From assembly GCA_023954375.1 (NCBI GenBank), contig JAMLIC010000059.1:1-55926 (forward strand): a DNA stretch of 55,926 nt, read 5' to 3'. Below the pieces are notes generated by a model. That model worked only from the letters and a program-made list of their open reading frames with translations, had not been told where the DNA came from and did not search any database. Below, one piece after another: positions 26,994-36,723 of this stretch (positions are counted from its first letter, which is position 1; every line of letters starts with the position of its first letter). Origin of the DNA: Planctomycetota bacterium. Lineage in GTDB: Bacteria; Planctomycetota; J058. The position numbers and the translations under genes are program-made.

Positions 26994-27000
26994 GGCGCGC

Positions 27001-27543
27001 GTGGACCTGAGCTGGGTGCTGCCTTCGCTGGCCGTGGGGGCCCGGCTCACGCCGGCCTGGCTCGGCCACCTGGCGCGCGACCTCGGCGTGCGCCGCGTCG
27101 TCGACCTCCGCGCGGAGGCGAGAGACGACGAGGCGCTCCTGCGCCGCTACGGGATCGAGCTCCTGCACCTGCCGACCGACGACCTGTGCCCGATCTCGCG
27201 CGAGGCGCTGTGGAGCGGGGTCACCTGGGTGCGGCGGCAGCTGGCGCGGAGCGAGCGCGTGCTGGTCCACTGCGAGCACGGGATCGGGCGGAGCGTGCTC
27301 CTCGCCTGCTGCGTGCTCGTCAGCCGCGGGCGCTCGCCGTGCGAGGCGCTGGAGCTGGTGAAGCGGGCGCGCTGGAAGGCGTCGCCCAGCCCCGAGCAGC
27401 TCGAGCGGCTCCTCGAGTGGACCGACGACTGGTGCCGCGCGACCGGCGACCGGCGCCCGGCGGCCACCTGGGACGACCTGGCGCGGATCGCCTACCGCCA
27501 CCTGCGCGTCGGGGCGCAGGAGGACGACGAGGCGGGCGCGTGA
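27001..27543 (+). CDS. Dual-specificity/tyrosine phosphatase-like protein
   Basis: This 180-aa protein has the Cys phosphatase signature HCEHGIGRS (Cys about 91) and an upstream general-acid loop around LPTDDLCPIS. Family members remove phosphate from tyrosine, lipids or inositol phosphates. Beside an inositol-1-phosphate synthase, dephosphorylation of an inositol phosphate or phosphosugar is a fair guess. GTG start 7 nt after the previous stop; its own stop overlaps the next GTG. Confidence 0.85.
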   Translation: MDLSWVLPSLAVGARLTPAWLGHLARDLGVRRVVDLRAEARDDEALLRRYGIELLHLPTDDLCPISREALWSGVTWVRRQLARSERVLVHCEHGIGRSVLLACCVLVSRGRSPCEALELVKRARWKASPSPEQLERLLEWTDDWCRATGDRRPAATWDDLARIAYRHLRVGAQEDDEAGA

Positions 27544-29231
27544 TCGTCTACGGCGACCGCCGCGCGCGGGAGGACCCACGCGCGCTGGCCCGGACCCTCC
27601 TCGACGACTGCCACGCGGCGAGCCGGCTCGGCGCGGACGAGGGGCAGGACGCGCGGCGGCGCGTCCTGATCGCCGCGGGCGAGCTGGCCCAGGGCCTCGT
27701 CGACCACGCCTTCGCCGCCCGGGGCGAGGTCGACGAGGCGGGGCCGCTCGAGCGCCTGGCGTCGCGGCTGACGACGGCGGCCGCGCGGGCCCTCGTCGCC
27801 GGCGGGGCGCCGGCGGACGTCGCGGCGGTCGTCCACGAGGTGCTGCGGGCGCCGCTGCCCGGCGAGGTCGAGGTGCGCGTGCCGGAGGGCTACGCCTGCT
27901 ACGCGCTCCTCCCGGAGGCCTACGCCGCGGCGATCGGCCGCGCGGGCCGCGGGCCGTGCGTCGTCGTGGGCCTGCGCTCGATCGGGACCGGCCTGGCCGC
28001 GGTGGTCGCGGCGGCCGGCGACGCCGTCGCCCCGCCCGTGTCCCTGCGGCCGGTGGGGCACCCGTTCGCGAGGACGGTCCGGCCCGGGCCCGCCCTCGCG
28101 CGGTGGCTGCTCGACGCGCCCGCGGCGGCGCGCTTCGTGATCGTCGACGAGGGCCCGGGGCTGTCGGGCTCGAGCCTCAACGGCGCGGCCGACTGGCTCG
28201 AGGACCACGGCGTCGCGCCGGAGCGGCTCCTGTTCGTGCCGCATCACGGGGGCGACCTGGGGCCGCAGGCGTCGGCGCGGCACCGCGAGCGCTGGGCGCG
28301 CGCCGCGCGGGTCGCGGCGGAGGCGCCGCGCGACTTCGGGCTCGGCCTGGGGGCCTTCGAGGACGTGGGCGGCGGGCGCTGGCGAGCGCGCCTCTACCCC
28401 GACGAGCGCGCCTGGCCGGCGGTCGACGTCCGCCAGGAGCGCGTCAAGCTCCTCGTCCGGGGCGCGGGCGGCGCGCGGCTCTACAAGTTCGCGGGGCTGG
28501 GCGCCTACGGCGACGCGGCGCTGGCCCGGGCGCGGGCCCTGGCCGACGCGGGCCTCGCGCCGCCGGCGCTCGGGCTCGAGCGCGGCTTCCTCGTCCACCC
28601 CTGGCTGGACGGCGCGCGCCCGCTCGACGCGCTCGGCCGGGCGACGCTCGACCGGCGCGACCTCGTGGCGCGCGTGGGCGCCTACCTCACGGCCGTGGCC
28701 CGGGGCCTGCCGCGCGCGCCGCGGGCCGGCGGCGCCTCGCCCGCGACCCTCCTCGACATGGCGCGCCACAACGCCGGCGCGGCGCTCGGGGAGGACGCCG
28801 CCGCCGCGCTCGAGCGCTGGCGCGAGCGCCTGCCGCGGCTCGCCGCCGACCTCCGGGCCGTGGCGACCGACGCCCGCATGCAGGCCTTCGAGTGGCTCGT
28901 CGCGCCGGGCGGGCGGCTGCTCAAGGCCGACGGCGTCGACCACCACGCGGGGCACGACCTGATCGGCTGCCAGGACGTCGCCTGGGACGTGGCCGGCGCC
29001 GCGGTCGAGCTGGGCCTCGACCCCGACGAGCGGGCGCGGCTCGGGCGCGCCGTGGGCCGGAAGGACGAGGTCGTCCTCGACTTCCACGAGAACTGCTACC
29101 TCGCCTTCCAGGTGGGGCGCTGCTGGCTGGCGGCCCGGGCGGCGGCGCCCGACGAGGCGGCGCGGCTGGAGGCGGCCGGCCGCGGCTACGCCGCGCGGCT
29201 GGCGCGGCGCCTGGGCGCGGCGGCGGCGTGA
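27540..29231 (+). CDS. Phosphoribosyltransferase-like and kinase-like fusion
   Basis: In this 563-aa protein, residues about 115-235 form a PRTase-like domain: VVGLRSIGTGLAAVV (147-156 region) and the PRPP-binding motif FVIVDEGPGLSGSS (199-212). Residues about 300-550 look like an aminoglycoside-phosphotransferase-type kinase. They end in GGRLLKADGVDHHAGHDLIG and CQDVAWDVAGAAVEL, which fits the catalytic loop and the metal-binding Asp. The combination is new to me. It could transfer a phosphoribosyl group and phosphorylate a cyclitol or sugar. The GTG overlaps the phosphatase stop; ino1 follows after 10 bp. Confidence 0.75.
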   Translation: MIVYGDRRAREDPRALARTLLDDCHAASRLGADEGQDARRRVLIAAGELAQGLVDHAFAARGEVDEAGPLERLASRLTTAAARALVAGGAPADVAAVVHEVLRAPLPGEVEVRVPEGYACYALLPEAYAAAIGRAGRGPCVVVGLRSIGTGLAAVVAAAGDAVAPPVSLRPVGHPFARTVRPGPALARWLLDAPAAARFVIVDEGPGLSGSSLNGAADWLEDHGVAPERLLFVPHHGGDLGPQASARHRERWARAARVAAEAPRDFGLGLGAFEDVGGGRWRARLYPDERAWPAVDVRQERVKLLVRGAGGARLYKFAGLGAYGDAALARARALADAGLAPPALGLERGFLVHPWLDGARPLDALGRATLDRRDLVARVGAYLTAVARGLPRAPRAGGASPATLLDMARHNAGAALGEDAAAALERWRERLPRLAADLRAVATDARMQAFEWLVAPGGRLLKADGVDHHAGHDLIGCQDVAWDVAGAAVELGLDPDERARLGRAVGRKDEVVLDFHENCYLAFQVGRCWLAARAAAPDEAARLEAAGRGYAARLARRLGAAAA

Positions 29232-29241
29232 GGAGACGACC

Positions 29242-30597
<1,356 letters not shown>

Positions 30598-30614
30598 TGC
30601 GAGTCCTCTCCTTC

Positions 30615-30717
30615 GTGCCCGTGCCCGTGCCCGTGCCCGTGCCCGTGCCCGCTGGCGCGAGCGACGCCCTCCCCCCCACGTCGGGTCATGCGCCACCTGC
30701 CGGGCGGGCACGGGCAC
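30615..30717. repeat. GTGCCC hexamer repeat and matching inverted copy after ino1
   Basis: Six exact GTGCCC units fill 30615-30650. Two complementary units (GGGCACGGGCAC) lie at 30706-30717, so the region can form a hairpin of 12 bp with a variable register. It lies between ino1 and the next gene and may end the operon transcript. No T tract follows. Confidence 0.7.
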
Positions 30718-30757
30718 GCGAGGAGCAGCGGACGTCGGCCCGCCCCGGCGAGGCCGC

Positions 30758-31531
30758 GTGAGGCGCTCCTCTCGCGCGAGGGGTGACGCGCGCGTCGGCA
30801 CGTCGGGGTGGCAGTACCGCCACTGGCGCGGCGTGTTCTATCCCGAGGGCCTGCGCACGGCGGAGTGGTTCGACTTCTACGCTGGCCGCTTCGACACGGT
30901 CGAGGTGAACAACACCTTCTACCGGCTGCCCGAGGCGGCCACGTTCACCGCCTGGCGGCGGCAGGCGCCGGCGGGGTTCCTCTACGCGGTCAAGTTCAAC
31001 CGCTTCGGCACGCACATGAAGAAGCTCCTCGACCCCGCGCAGACGGTCGGGCGCTTCCTCGAGCGCGCGCTCGAGCTCGAGCACACCCTCGGCCCGGTCC
31101 TCGTGCACCTGCCGCCGCGCTGGAAGGTGCAGGTCGACCGGCTGGCCCGCTTCCTCGACGTGGCGACGTCCGGCCAGGGCCGCAGGGTGCGCTGGGCGGT
31201 CGAGCTGCGCGACCCCTCGTGGCTGTGCGAGCCGGTCTACCGGGTGCTCCGCGAACGCGGCGTGGCGCTCTGCCTGCACGACATGCTCCCCAACCATCCC
31301 GACGTCGTCACGGCCGACTGGACCTACCTGCGCTACCACGGCGGCCGGTGGTACGACGGCGCCTACGACGACGCGGCGCTCGACGAGGCCGCGCGCCGGG
31401 TCGAGGCGCACCGCGCGCGGGGCCGGGACGTGTACGTCTACTTCAACAACGACCTGCACGGCCACGCCGTGCGCAACGCCACGGACCTGCGGGCCCGCCT
31501 GCGGCCGCGGCGGCGCGCGGCGCGGCGGTGA
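30758..31531 (+). CDS. DUF72 (YecE family) protein
   Basis: This 257-aa protein shows the DUF72 pattern: VGTSGWQYRHWRGVFYPEG, FDTVEVNNTFYRLP, FNRFGTHMKKL, LPPRWKVQVDRL, WAVELRDPSWL and DVYVYFNNDLHGHAV. The family has a TIM-barrel-like fold with no settled function. The GTG at 30758 is 160 bp after ino1, behind a hairpin, so it is probably a separate unit or a read-through gene. It converges with the PemK-like gene. Confidence 0.9.
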   Translation: MRRSSRARGDARVGTSGWQYRHWRGVFYPEGLRTAEWFDFYAGRFDTVEVNNTFYRLPEAATFTAWRRQAPAGFLYAVKFNRFGTHMKKLLDPAQTVGRFLERALELEHTLGPVLVHLPPRWKVQVDRLARFLDVATSGQGRRVRWAVELRDPSWLCEPVYRVLRERGVALCLHDMLPNHPDVVTADWTYLRYHGGRWYDGAYDDAALDEAARRVEAHRARGRDVYVYFNNDLHGHAVRNATDLRARLRPRRRAARR

Positions 31532-31559
31532 GCGTCTCCTGGTGCGAGGCGCGGATCGA

Positions 31560-31907
31560 TCAACCGCGCCGCCGGCGAGCGTGCACCGCGATCAACTGCA
31601 CGACGGCTCGCTGGAGAGCCGGGTTGGCGCGCCCCCTACGCATGAGCGCGTCGGAGGCGGCGAACGTCTGGACCTCCGGATACAGGTAGCTGGTCACGCG
31701 CAGCCCGGTGCCGTCCCAGAGCGGCCCTCCCGGCGCGATCTCGATCGAGAGCACGGCGGGGTAGCACCTGGTCGACAGCTTCAGGAAATGCAGGTCACCC
31801 CGCGCGATCATGTCGGGCTTCGAGATCAGCAGCGCCGGGCGTGGCTTCGACCCGCCGTCTTCGTGGCGCCACGTGACCTCCCAGAGCTCCCACTGCGCGA
31901 ACGTCAC
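31560..31907 (-). CDS. PemK/MazF-like toxin
   Basis: This 115-aa protein has the beta-barrel pattern of PemK/MazF growth inhibitors: QWELWEVTWRHEDGGSKPRPALLISKP (seen in part as GSKPRPALLIS), then LHFLKLST and GLRVTSYLYPEVQTF, VVQLIAVHA. These toxins are ribosome-independent mRNA endonucleases. The match is partial, with a Thr in the Trp/strand-one region and no clean catalytic Ser/Thr-rich strand. GTG start overlapping the upstream gene's stop (GTGA), the usual antitoxin-toxin order. Confidence 0.7.
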   Translation of the reverse strand: MTFAQWELWEVTWRHEDGGSKPRPALLISKPDMIARGDLHFLKLSTRCYPAVLSIEIAPGGPLWDGTGLRVTSYLYPEVQTFAASDALMRRGRANPALQRAVVQLIAVHARRRRG

Positions 31908-32149
31908 GCACCCGCGGGATGCGCCGGCGGCTCGAGGTAGTCGTCGTCAGGCGTCAACTTCTCCTTCAAGGCCTCGAGGAGGTCGGGGGTCAGGTCGAAC
32001 TCGACGTCCTCCTCGACCTCGATCCTCGTCGCGTCCGTCCTCGATCGAGACGTGACCTCCGCGTAGAGGAGCACCTGCGCGATCGGTCGCTGGACGAGCT
32101 CGATCCTGGCGAGATTCGGCGCGCCTCGCGAGCGCTTCGTGCAGTTCAC
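31904..32149 (-). CDS. Small acidic protein, candidate antitoxin
   Basis: This 81-aa protein ends in a strongly acidic tail (VEEDVEFDLTPDLLEALKEKLTPDDDY). It lies directly upstream of the PemK-like gene with a GTGA overlap at each side, which is the classic antitoxin position. I see no ribbon-helix-helix or AbrB motif; the N-terminal half is basic and could contact nucleic acid. The GTG at 32149 was chosen because it overlaps the preceding stop. Antitoxin status rests on position and charge. Confidence 0.6.
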   Translation of the reverse strand: MNCTKRSRGAPNLARIELVQRPIAQVLLYAEVTSRSRTDATRIEVEEDVEFDLTPDLLEALKEKLTPDDDYLEPPAHPAGA

Positions 32150-32541
32150 TCGGCTCCCCCTCGCTCGTCCGTCACGGTCAGAGGCCACCGGTCCACCGGT
32201 CTGTCATCGACCTTGGCGACGAGCTCGTATCTGCCTTCCCCCGGGAGCGGGATCACGACGTTCGACGCGAACTGAGCGACGCCGCCCTCGACGCCGAACG
32301 CGAAGCGACCCGAGACGCCTGCGGCGACCTCCTGCTGCTTCGAATCGACGAGCACGAGCCAGAACAGGTGGCTCCCGGCATCGACGGCGCTGCCGGCGAT
32401 CCGCACGACCACCCCTGCTCGCAGCTCGAGGCCCGTCTCCGACCGGGGCAGCGTGAACTCGGTCACCCCACCGCGCAGGAGGCTGAAGGTGTTGTCGTCG
32501 TGCGCGGAGAGCGCGTCCGCCACGAGGATGAACGCCCTCAC
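32146..32541 (-). CDS. DUF6941-like protein
   Basis: The 131-aa protein starts VRAFILVADALSAHDDNTFSLL and continues with beta strands (GLELRAGVVVRI, HLFWLVLVDS, EGRYELVAKVDDRPV). The N-terminal pattern resembles the DUF6941 family, which has no known function. I chose the GTG at 32541 because a TAAAAA box lies exactly 10 nt upstream, the leaderless spacing seen at other genes here. Its stop overlaps the candidate antitoxin start. Confidence 0.6.
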   Translation of the reverse strand: MRAFILVADALSAHDDNTFSLLRGGVTEFTLPRSETGLELRAGVVVRIAGSAVDAGSHLFWLVLVDSKQQEVAAGVSGRFAFGVEGGVAQFASNVVIPLPGEGRYELVAKVDDRPVDRWPLTVTDERGGAE

Positions 32542-32551
32542 GAGCAGGACC

Positions 32552-32557
32552 TTTTTA
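32552..32557 (-). promoter_or_regulatory. TAAAAA box 10 nt before the GTG at 32541
   Basis: The minus strand reads CCCTAAAAAGG and then GTCCTGCTC before the GTG. It is the most AT-rich point of the region. The spacing matches the other leaderless candidates. Confidence 0.45.
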
Positions 32558-32776
32558 GGGTCATGTTCGTGCGCTCCGGACGCGTGATCATCTCCACATG
32601 GTATCCAGCCAGGCCCGGCGTCGCCAGCGGTCGCGTGCGGGATGGTCTGGCTGCCAAAGGAGTTGCGCAAGTCCGTTCGGCGTCTGGACGGATGGGCCCG
32701 CGGTGAGCGCGAGAGGCAGCGCAGAGCTGTTCCGGACGCCGTGAGTGGCAGGGCGTTCACGGACGAGGTGGCCCCG

Positions 32777-33589
32777 CTATGGGCGTGGCCACCTCGCCCC
32801 CTCGAGGCAGGGGACCGTCGCCACCTCGCCCGCGCAGCGCGGGCAGGACAGCGTCCGCGCGTGGAGGCCGCGCTGGCGGCAGACAGGGCAGCGCGGGAGG
32901 GGACCCTGGTCGCGCTTGGGGCAGCGCAGGGCGTGCTGCGACCAGTCAGCGACCGGGCCGTTGCACAGGGGGCAGCGCGAGCGGGTCAGGCGGCCGAGCG
33001 GGGGCTCGTGCGGGTCGAGGCGCTTGAGCCGGCCCTGCGCCTCGGCGCTCCAGGCGCGCACGACGAGCCCGCAGCGGCCGCAGCGGTAGAGGTCGCGCGC
33101 GTCGACGTGGCGGCACAGGTCGCCGTCGCGGCCCGAGCGGGCGCAGCGCACGCCGGGGCCGTCGTCGTCCTCGGCCAGCGCGCCGCGGCAGGCGGGGCAC
33201 CGCGCGGGCTCGGGGTGGAGGGGGAGGCCCGCCTCGAGCTCGAGCCGGATCAGCTCCGCGTGCTCCTCGCGCGAGAGCCCGTCGCCCTCGAGCCGGGCCA
33301 CGAGGTCGAGCCGTTGCGCGTCGCGGCCGCTGGCCGCGAGGTCGCGCTCGACCTGCTGCAGGAGGTCGTCGACCTCGTCCCACAGCCGCGCCAGGTCGAC
33401 CGACCCGTCCTCGCCCTCGGCGACGGGGCTCAGCCGCCCCCGCGCGTCGAGCAGCGCCGCTCGGGCCGGCTCGAGGCGTCCGGCGCGCAGGTACAGCTGG
33501 GCCAGCCGCACGAGCAGGGCGGGGTCGCCCCGCCCCGCCCGGGCCTCACGCTCCGCCGCCGCGATCTCGTCGTCGAGCCGTCCCCTCAC
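32777..33589 (-). CDS. Multi-zinc-ribbon protein with a TPR-like N terminus
   Basis: Residues about 1-130 of this 270-aa protein are helical and TPR-like (PALLVRLAQLYLRAGRLEPARAAL). Residues 130-260 carry CPAC, CGRC, CPLC, CPVC and CPRC pairs plus single Cys/His residues, enough for four or five zinc ribbons. No enzyme domain is visible; a scaffold or nucleic-acid/protein-binding role is possible. The GTG at 33589 has TAGAAC 9 nt upstream and no ribosome site. Confidence 0.78.
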   Translation of the reverse strand: MRGRLDDEIAAAEREARAGRGDPALLVRLAQLYLRAGRLEPARAALLDARGRLSPVAEGEDGSVDLARLWDEVDDLLQQVERDLAASGRDAQRLDLVARLEGDGLSREEHAELIRLELEAGLPLHPEPARCPACRGALAEDDDGPGVRCARSGRDGDLCRHVDARDLYRCGRCGLVVRAWSAEAQGRLKRLDPHEPPLGRLTRSRCPLCNGPVADWSQHALRCPKRDQGPLPRCPVCRQRGLHARTLSCPRCAGEVATVPCLEGARWPRP

Positions 33590-33598
33590 GCCGGGATG

Positions 33599-33604
33599 GT
33601 TCTA
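33599..33604 (-). promoter_or_regulatory. TAGAAC box 9 nt before the GTG at 33589
   Basis: The minus strand reads TAGAACCATCCCGGC and then GTG. There is no Shine-Dalgarno sequence. This fits a leaderless transcript. Confidence 0.45.
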
Positions 33605-33633
33605 GCCGGCCCGGGCGGGGCGGTCGAGGGTGA

Positions 33634-35064
33634 TCAGGGGCCGCCGGGCGTCGGCGTGGCGTGGTTGAAGTTCGCGTTCCAGTCCTCGGACGTCTCGTCC
33701 TGACCGTTCGTGCCGTTGGCGGTGCCGTTCTGCACCTCGCCGGCCTCGATGTAGTTCTGACGCTGCATCGACAGGCCGGAGCCGCCGCCGACAGCGGGCC
33801 GCAAGCGCCTCGCGTCCTGGGTGGCCAGAGGGGTCTCCTGGGCATAGGTCTCGCCGTTCACGGTCACGCCCGACTTCTCCACGTTCCCCTGGTTGCCCGT
33901 CGGCGTGCCGTCACCCGTGTTGCCCCAGGCGACCATGTCGACGTCCGTGATGAGGCTCGTCGGCGGCTGGGCCTGCGCGTTCCAGGTGAACAGGAACAGG
34001 ACTTCCCCATTGTTGGTCAACAGCTCTCCGTTCCCCGGGACGTTCCCAGCGACCCAGGCACCCAGCTGGAAGATGCGCATCTGCTGCGCCGGCGCCACGA
34101 CGTTGCGAAGTCCATAGGTCGGGGTCACGTTGGGGAAGAAGTTCGAGAAGCCATTGTTCGGGTTCATGTCGACGGCAATGACCTGGAACTCTCCGGGCGC
34201 GATCGTGGCTCCGGCCGGGAAGCGGACCACGAAGTCGTTCGCGTTCGGCCCGAAATTCTGCCCCGTCGGAAGGAGGTAATAGAACTGCGTCCTCGTGACG
34301 CCCGCGGCGACGTCCTGCGTGAAGTCGGACAGGTAGTAGTCGTCGAGCGCGATGGTCTCGGGCGTTGGATTGAAGATCTCGATGAACTCGCCGACGGTGA
34401 TGTAGTTCACCTCGCTGATCAGCAGGTGCGTGCCAATCCCCAGCGTCACCGCGTCGCCCGTGAGCGGGAAGGTCGCCGTGGCCGGCGCCGTGGCGTTGCC
34501 GTAGGCGAGGCCCACGTCGCCGGCTCCGTTCACGCCCAGGATCACGGTCTGCCCCACGAACGCCGTCTGCGCCGGCGCGCCGGTGCTGGCGACGGTCTCG
34601 ACCGTCACGATCACCTGCACCGCGTCGAGGATCGGGATCTGGAGCGGCGGGTTCAGGTTGAACGTCACCGACCCGTTGGCGGCCGCGAAGGCCGGCGCCG
34701 GGACGTTGGCGAGCTGGGGGTCGTTCTGGTCGACCTGCCCGTTGAGGTTCAGGTCGTGGCGGAGGGTCGCCGTGGTCAGGACGGTCGACTCGTCGACCGT
34801 GCCGGACGCGGTCACCGTGAGCGACCCGAGCGAGGCCACGCTCGTCGTGCTGGTGTTCTCGATCCGCAGGACCAGCGCGTTGATCACGGTGCCCAGGAGG
34901 GCCGTGTTCGGGTTGGCCACGCGCGTGACGTTCAGCGTGCCGCCGCCCGGGCCGGGCTGGGGGCCGAACGACGTCCGCGGCCCCTTCCGCGAGCCGGTGT
35001 TGCAGCCGCCGATGACGAGCAGCGTGATGGCGAGCGCGGCGACGGACAGGCGTGAGACGGTCAT
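33634..35064 (-). CDS. Lamin-tail-domain lipoprotein
   Basis: This 476-aa protein has a lipoprotein signal (LAITLLVIGGC, lipobox IGGC). Residues about 45-190 form beta-rich repeats (TLNVTRVANPNTALLGTVIN). A lamin-tail-domain-like unit follows from about 210 (LLISEVNYITVGEFIEIFNP, LDDYYLSDFTQ), with GEFQVIAVDMNPNNGF near the end. Lamin tail domains are common in large secreted or surface lipoproteins of Planctomycetota and relatives. A TATAAC box lies at 35100-35105. A second, unrelated-in-detail LTD lipoprotein lies upstream. Confidence 0.85.
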   Translation of the reverse strand: MTVSRLSVAALAITLLVIGGCNTGSRKGPRTSFGPQPGPGGGTLNVTRVANPNTALLGTVINALVLRIENTSTTSVASLGSLTVTASGTVDESTVLTTATLRHDLNLNGQVDQNDPQLANVPAPAFAAANGSVTFNLNPPLQIPILDAVQVIVTVETVASTGAPAQTAFVGQTVILGVNGAGDVGLAYGNATAPATATFPLTGDAVTLGIGTHLLISEVNYITVGEFIEIFNPTPETIALDDYYLSDFTQDVAAGVTRTQFYYLLPTGQNFGPNANDFVVRFPAGATIAPGEFQVIAVDMNPNNGFSNFFPNVTPTYGLRNVVAPAQQMRIFQLGAWVAGNVPGNGELLTNNGEVLFLFTWNAQAQPPTSLITDVDMVAWGNTGDGTPTGNQGNVEKSGVTVNGETYAQETPLATQDARRLRPAVGGGSGLSMQRQNYIEAGEVQNGTANGTNGQDETSEDWNANFNHATPTPGGP

Positions 35065-35099
35065 GGGAGGCCCCCCGCGAGACGTGATGCGCCAACGGC

Positions 35100-35105
35100 G
35101 TTATA
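35100..35105 (-). promoter_or_regulatory. TATAAC candidate -10 box
   Basis: TATAAC on the minus strand lies 35 nt before the ATG at 35064, leaving room for a leader with a G-rich ribosome site. I see no good -35 box. Confidence 0.4.
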
Positions 35106-35187
35106 GCACCGCCCGGCCGCGACCCCCAGCCGAATCAGCGCGCCAAGCGCCGTTCAGCGTGAGGGTTGGGTCAAGACGCCACGGTCG

Positions 35188-36489
35188 TCAGAAGGGGCTG
35201 CCGTCCTTCTTCGTCCCGGCGCTGTGCCGCACCGTGCCCTGCCCGTGCGGGCGGGCCGGGTGCTGCTCGTAATCCGCGGCGCGGGCGGGGTTCGAGGTGA
35301 TCCGCTGGCCGTCGTTGCGGTTGACGAGCGAGATCCCGGCGCCCGGCGTGGAGAGCTCGGCCCTGAACACGAGCACCACGGGGAAGACCGAGCGGTCCTC
35401 GAGCGACAGCGTCTCGACGGTCGAGGCGCTGTTCGAGAGGTTCAGCGCCCCGTGCGTCGAGGCCTGCGCGTGGCCCGACGCGTGGCGGGCGGCGAACTCG
35501 AGCGGCGTGCCGCCGGCGAAGACGACGAGCGCCCCGCCCGGGGGGAGGGTCGTCGGGTTCGGGAACGTGTGGATCGGGTTCGACGGGTTCGGCGTGGTCG
35601 TGCCCACCTGGTCGCACAGGACCACGAAGGTCAGGTCGACCGGGTCCGCGGTCGTGTTGACGATCTCGATGAACTCGTCGCTCTGGTTGCTCCCGGCGCT
35701 CGGCACGCCGTCGTTGTTCGGGTCCGTCGAGCCCGGGTCGAACAGCACCTCGTTGATCACGAGGTCGCCATAGGTCAGCGCCCCCTGGACGCGGAAGCCC
35801 TGGGTCGTCGCCGACGCCCCGCCCTCGCGCACGGTGATCGCGGTGGCGCCGGGCGGGAGCCCGAAGGGGACCTCGGCCACGATCGTCTCGGCGTCGACGA
35901 GCGTGAGCTCGGTCGCCGCCGTGCCGCCGAAGTCCACCTGCGCGGCCGCGGTCAGCGGCGGCAGCCCCTTCACGCTCAGGCGGATCCGGGTCCCGCGCTG
36001 CGTCGCGAGGTCGCTCGAGCCGACCGCGGGGACGAACGCGACCGACGGCGCGCGCGGGGTGTAGGTGAAGCCGCCGGCGCGCGTGGCGACGCCCAGGTCG
36101 TTGACGACCCGGACGTCGACCGGGCCGGCCTGGGTGTGCGCCGGCGCCGTCACCTGCAGCTCGGTGTCGCTCGTCGGGGTCGCGGCGACGGCGGCGTTGC
36201 CGAAGAGCACGAGCGTCTGCCCGGCGTTCGACTTCGCGAAGTTCGACCCGCTGATGACCACGGTCGTCCCGCCGTCGAGCGGGCCCGAGCCGGGGGCGAG
36301 CCCGGTCACCTGCGGCGCGTCGACGCCCGGCGCGCCGGTCCCGCTGCTCGGGACCGTCGTGCCGCCGCCGCCCGTCGTGACCGCGGCGGCGGCCGCCGCG
36401 GCCTGCTTGCGGCTGCCCTGCTTGCTTCCGTCGTTGCAGCCGGCGACGCCGGCCAGGACCAGGGTGAAGACGACGAGGCGCGTGCGCAT
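35188..36489 (-). CDS. IPT/TIG and lamin-tail-domain lipoprotein
   Basis: This 433-aa protein starts MRTRLVVFTLVLAGVAGC, a lipoprotein signal with lipobox VAGC. After an Ala/Gly/Thr linker, residues about 60-140 are an IPT/TIG domain (VTGLAPGSGPLDGGTTVVISGSNF in part) and a second similar unit follows. A lamin tail domain begins near 245 (LVINEVLFDPGSTDPNND, DEFIEIVNTTADPVDL). It is a probable surface protein. The ATG at 36489 follows GGGAGGG. It is transcribed in the same direction as the LTD gene downstream of it. Confidence 0.85.
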   Translation of the reverse strand: MRTRLVVFTLVLAGVAGCNDGSKQGSRKQAAAAAAAVTTGGGGTTVPSSGTGAPGVDAPQVTGLAPGSGPLDGGTTVVISGSNFAKSNAGQTLVLFGNAAVAATPTSDTELQVTAPAHTQAGPVDVRVVNDLGVATRAGGFTYTPRAPSVAFVPAVGSSDLATQRGTRIRLSVKGLPPLTAAAQVDFGGTAATELTLVDAETIVAEVPFGLPPGATAITVREGGASATTQGFRVQGALTYGDLVINEVLFDPGSTDPNNDGVPSAGSNQSDEFIEIVNTTADPVDLTFVVLCDQVGTTTPNPSNPIHTFPNPTTLPPGGALVVFAGGTPLEFAARHASGHAQASTHGALNLSNSASTVETLSLEDRSVFPVVLVFRAELSTPGAGISLVNRNDGQRITSNPARAADYEQHPARPHGQGTVRHSAGTKKDGSPF

Positions 36490-36723
36490 GGAGCCCTCCC
36501 GAGGCGCCCGAGAGAGAGCACCTGGCATGCCGCACGACACGACGCGTTAGTTTCTGGAGTTCCAGCCTACAGCACCGCGCACGACGGGCGCACGCGCATC
36601 CTGGGCGCGACCGTTTCCCGAATCCTGCACGGGCAACATGCCGCCAACAGAAGGTTTATATCCGCTTGATGCTCCGCCGACGGGTGGCGCCCTTCGGCGC
36701 CACGCCGTGCGCAGACCGCCCCG

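Noticed and set aside
30615..30650. Phase-variable promoter repeat
   Set aside because: The unit is 6 nt and lies after ino1, with no -10/-35 around it. A spacing effect on a promoter cannot be supported.
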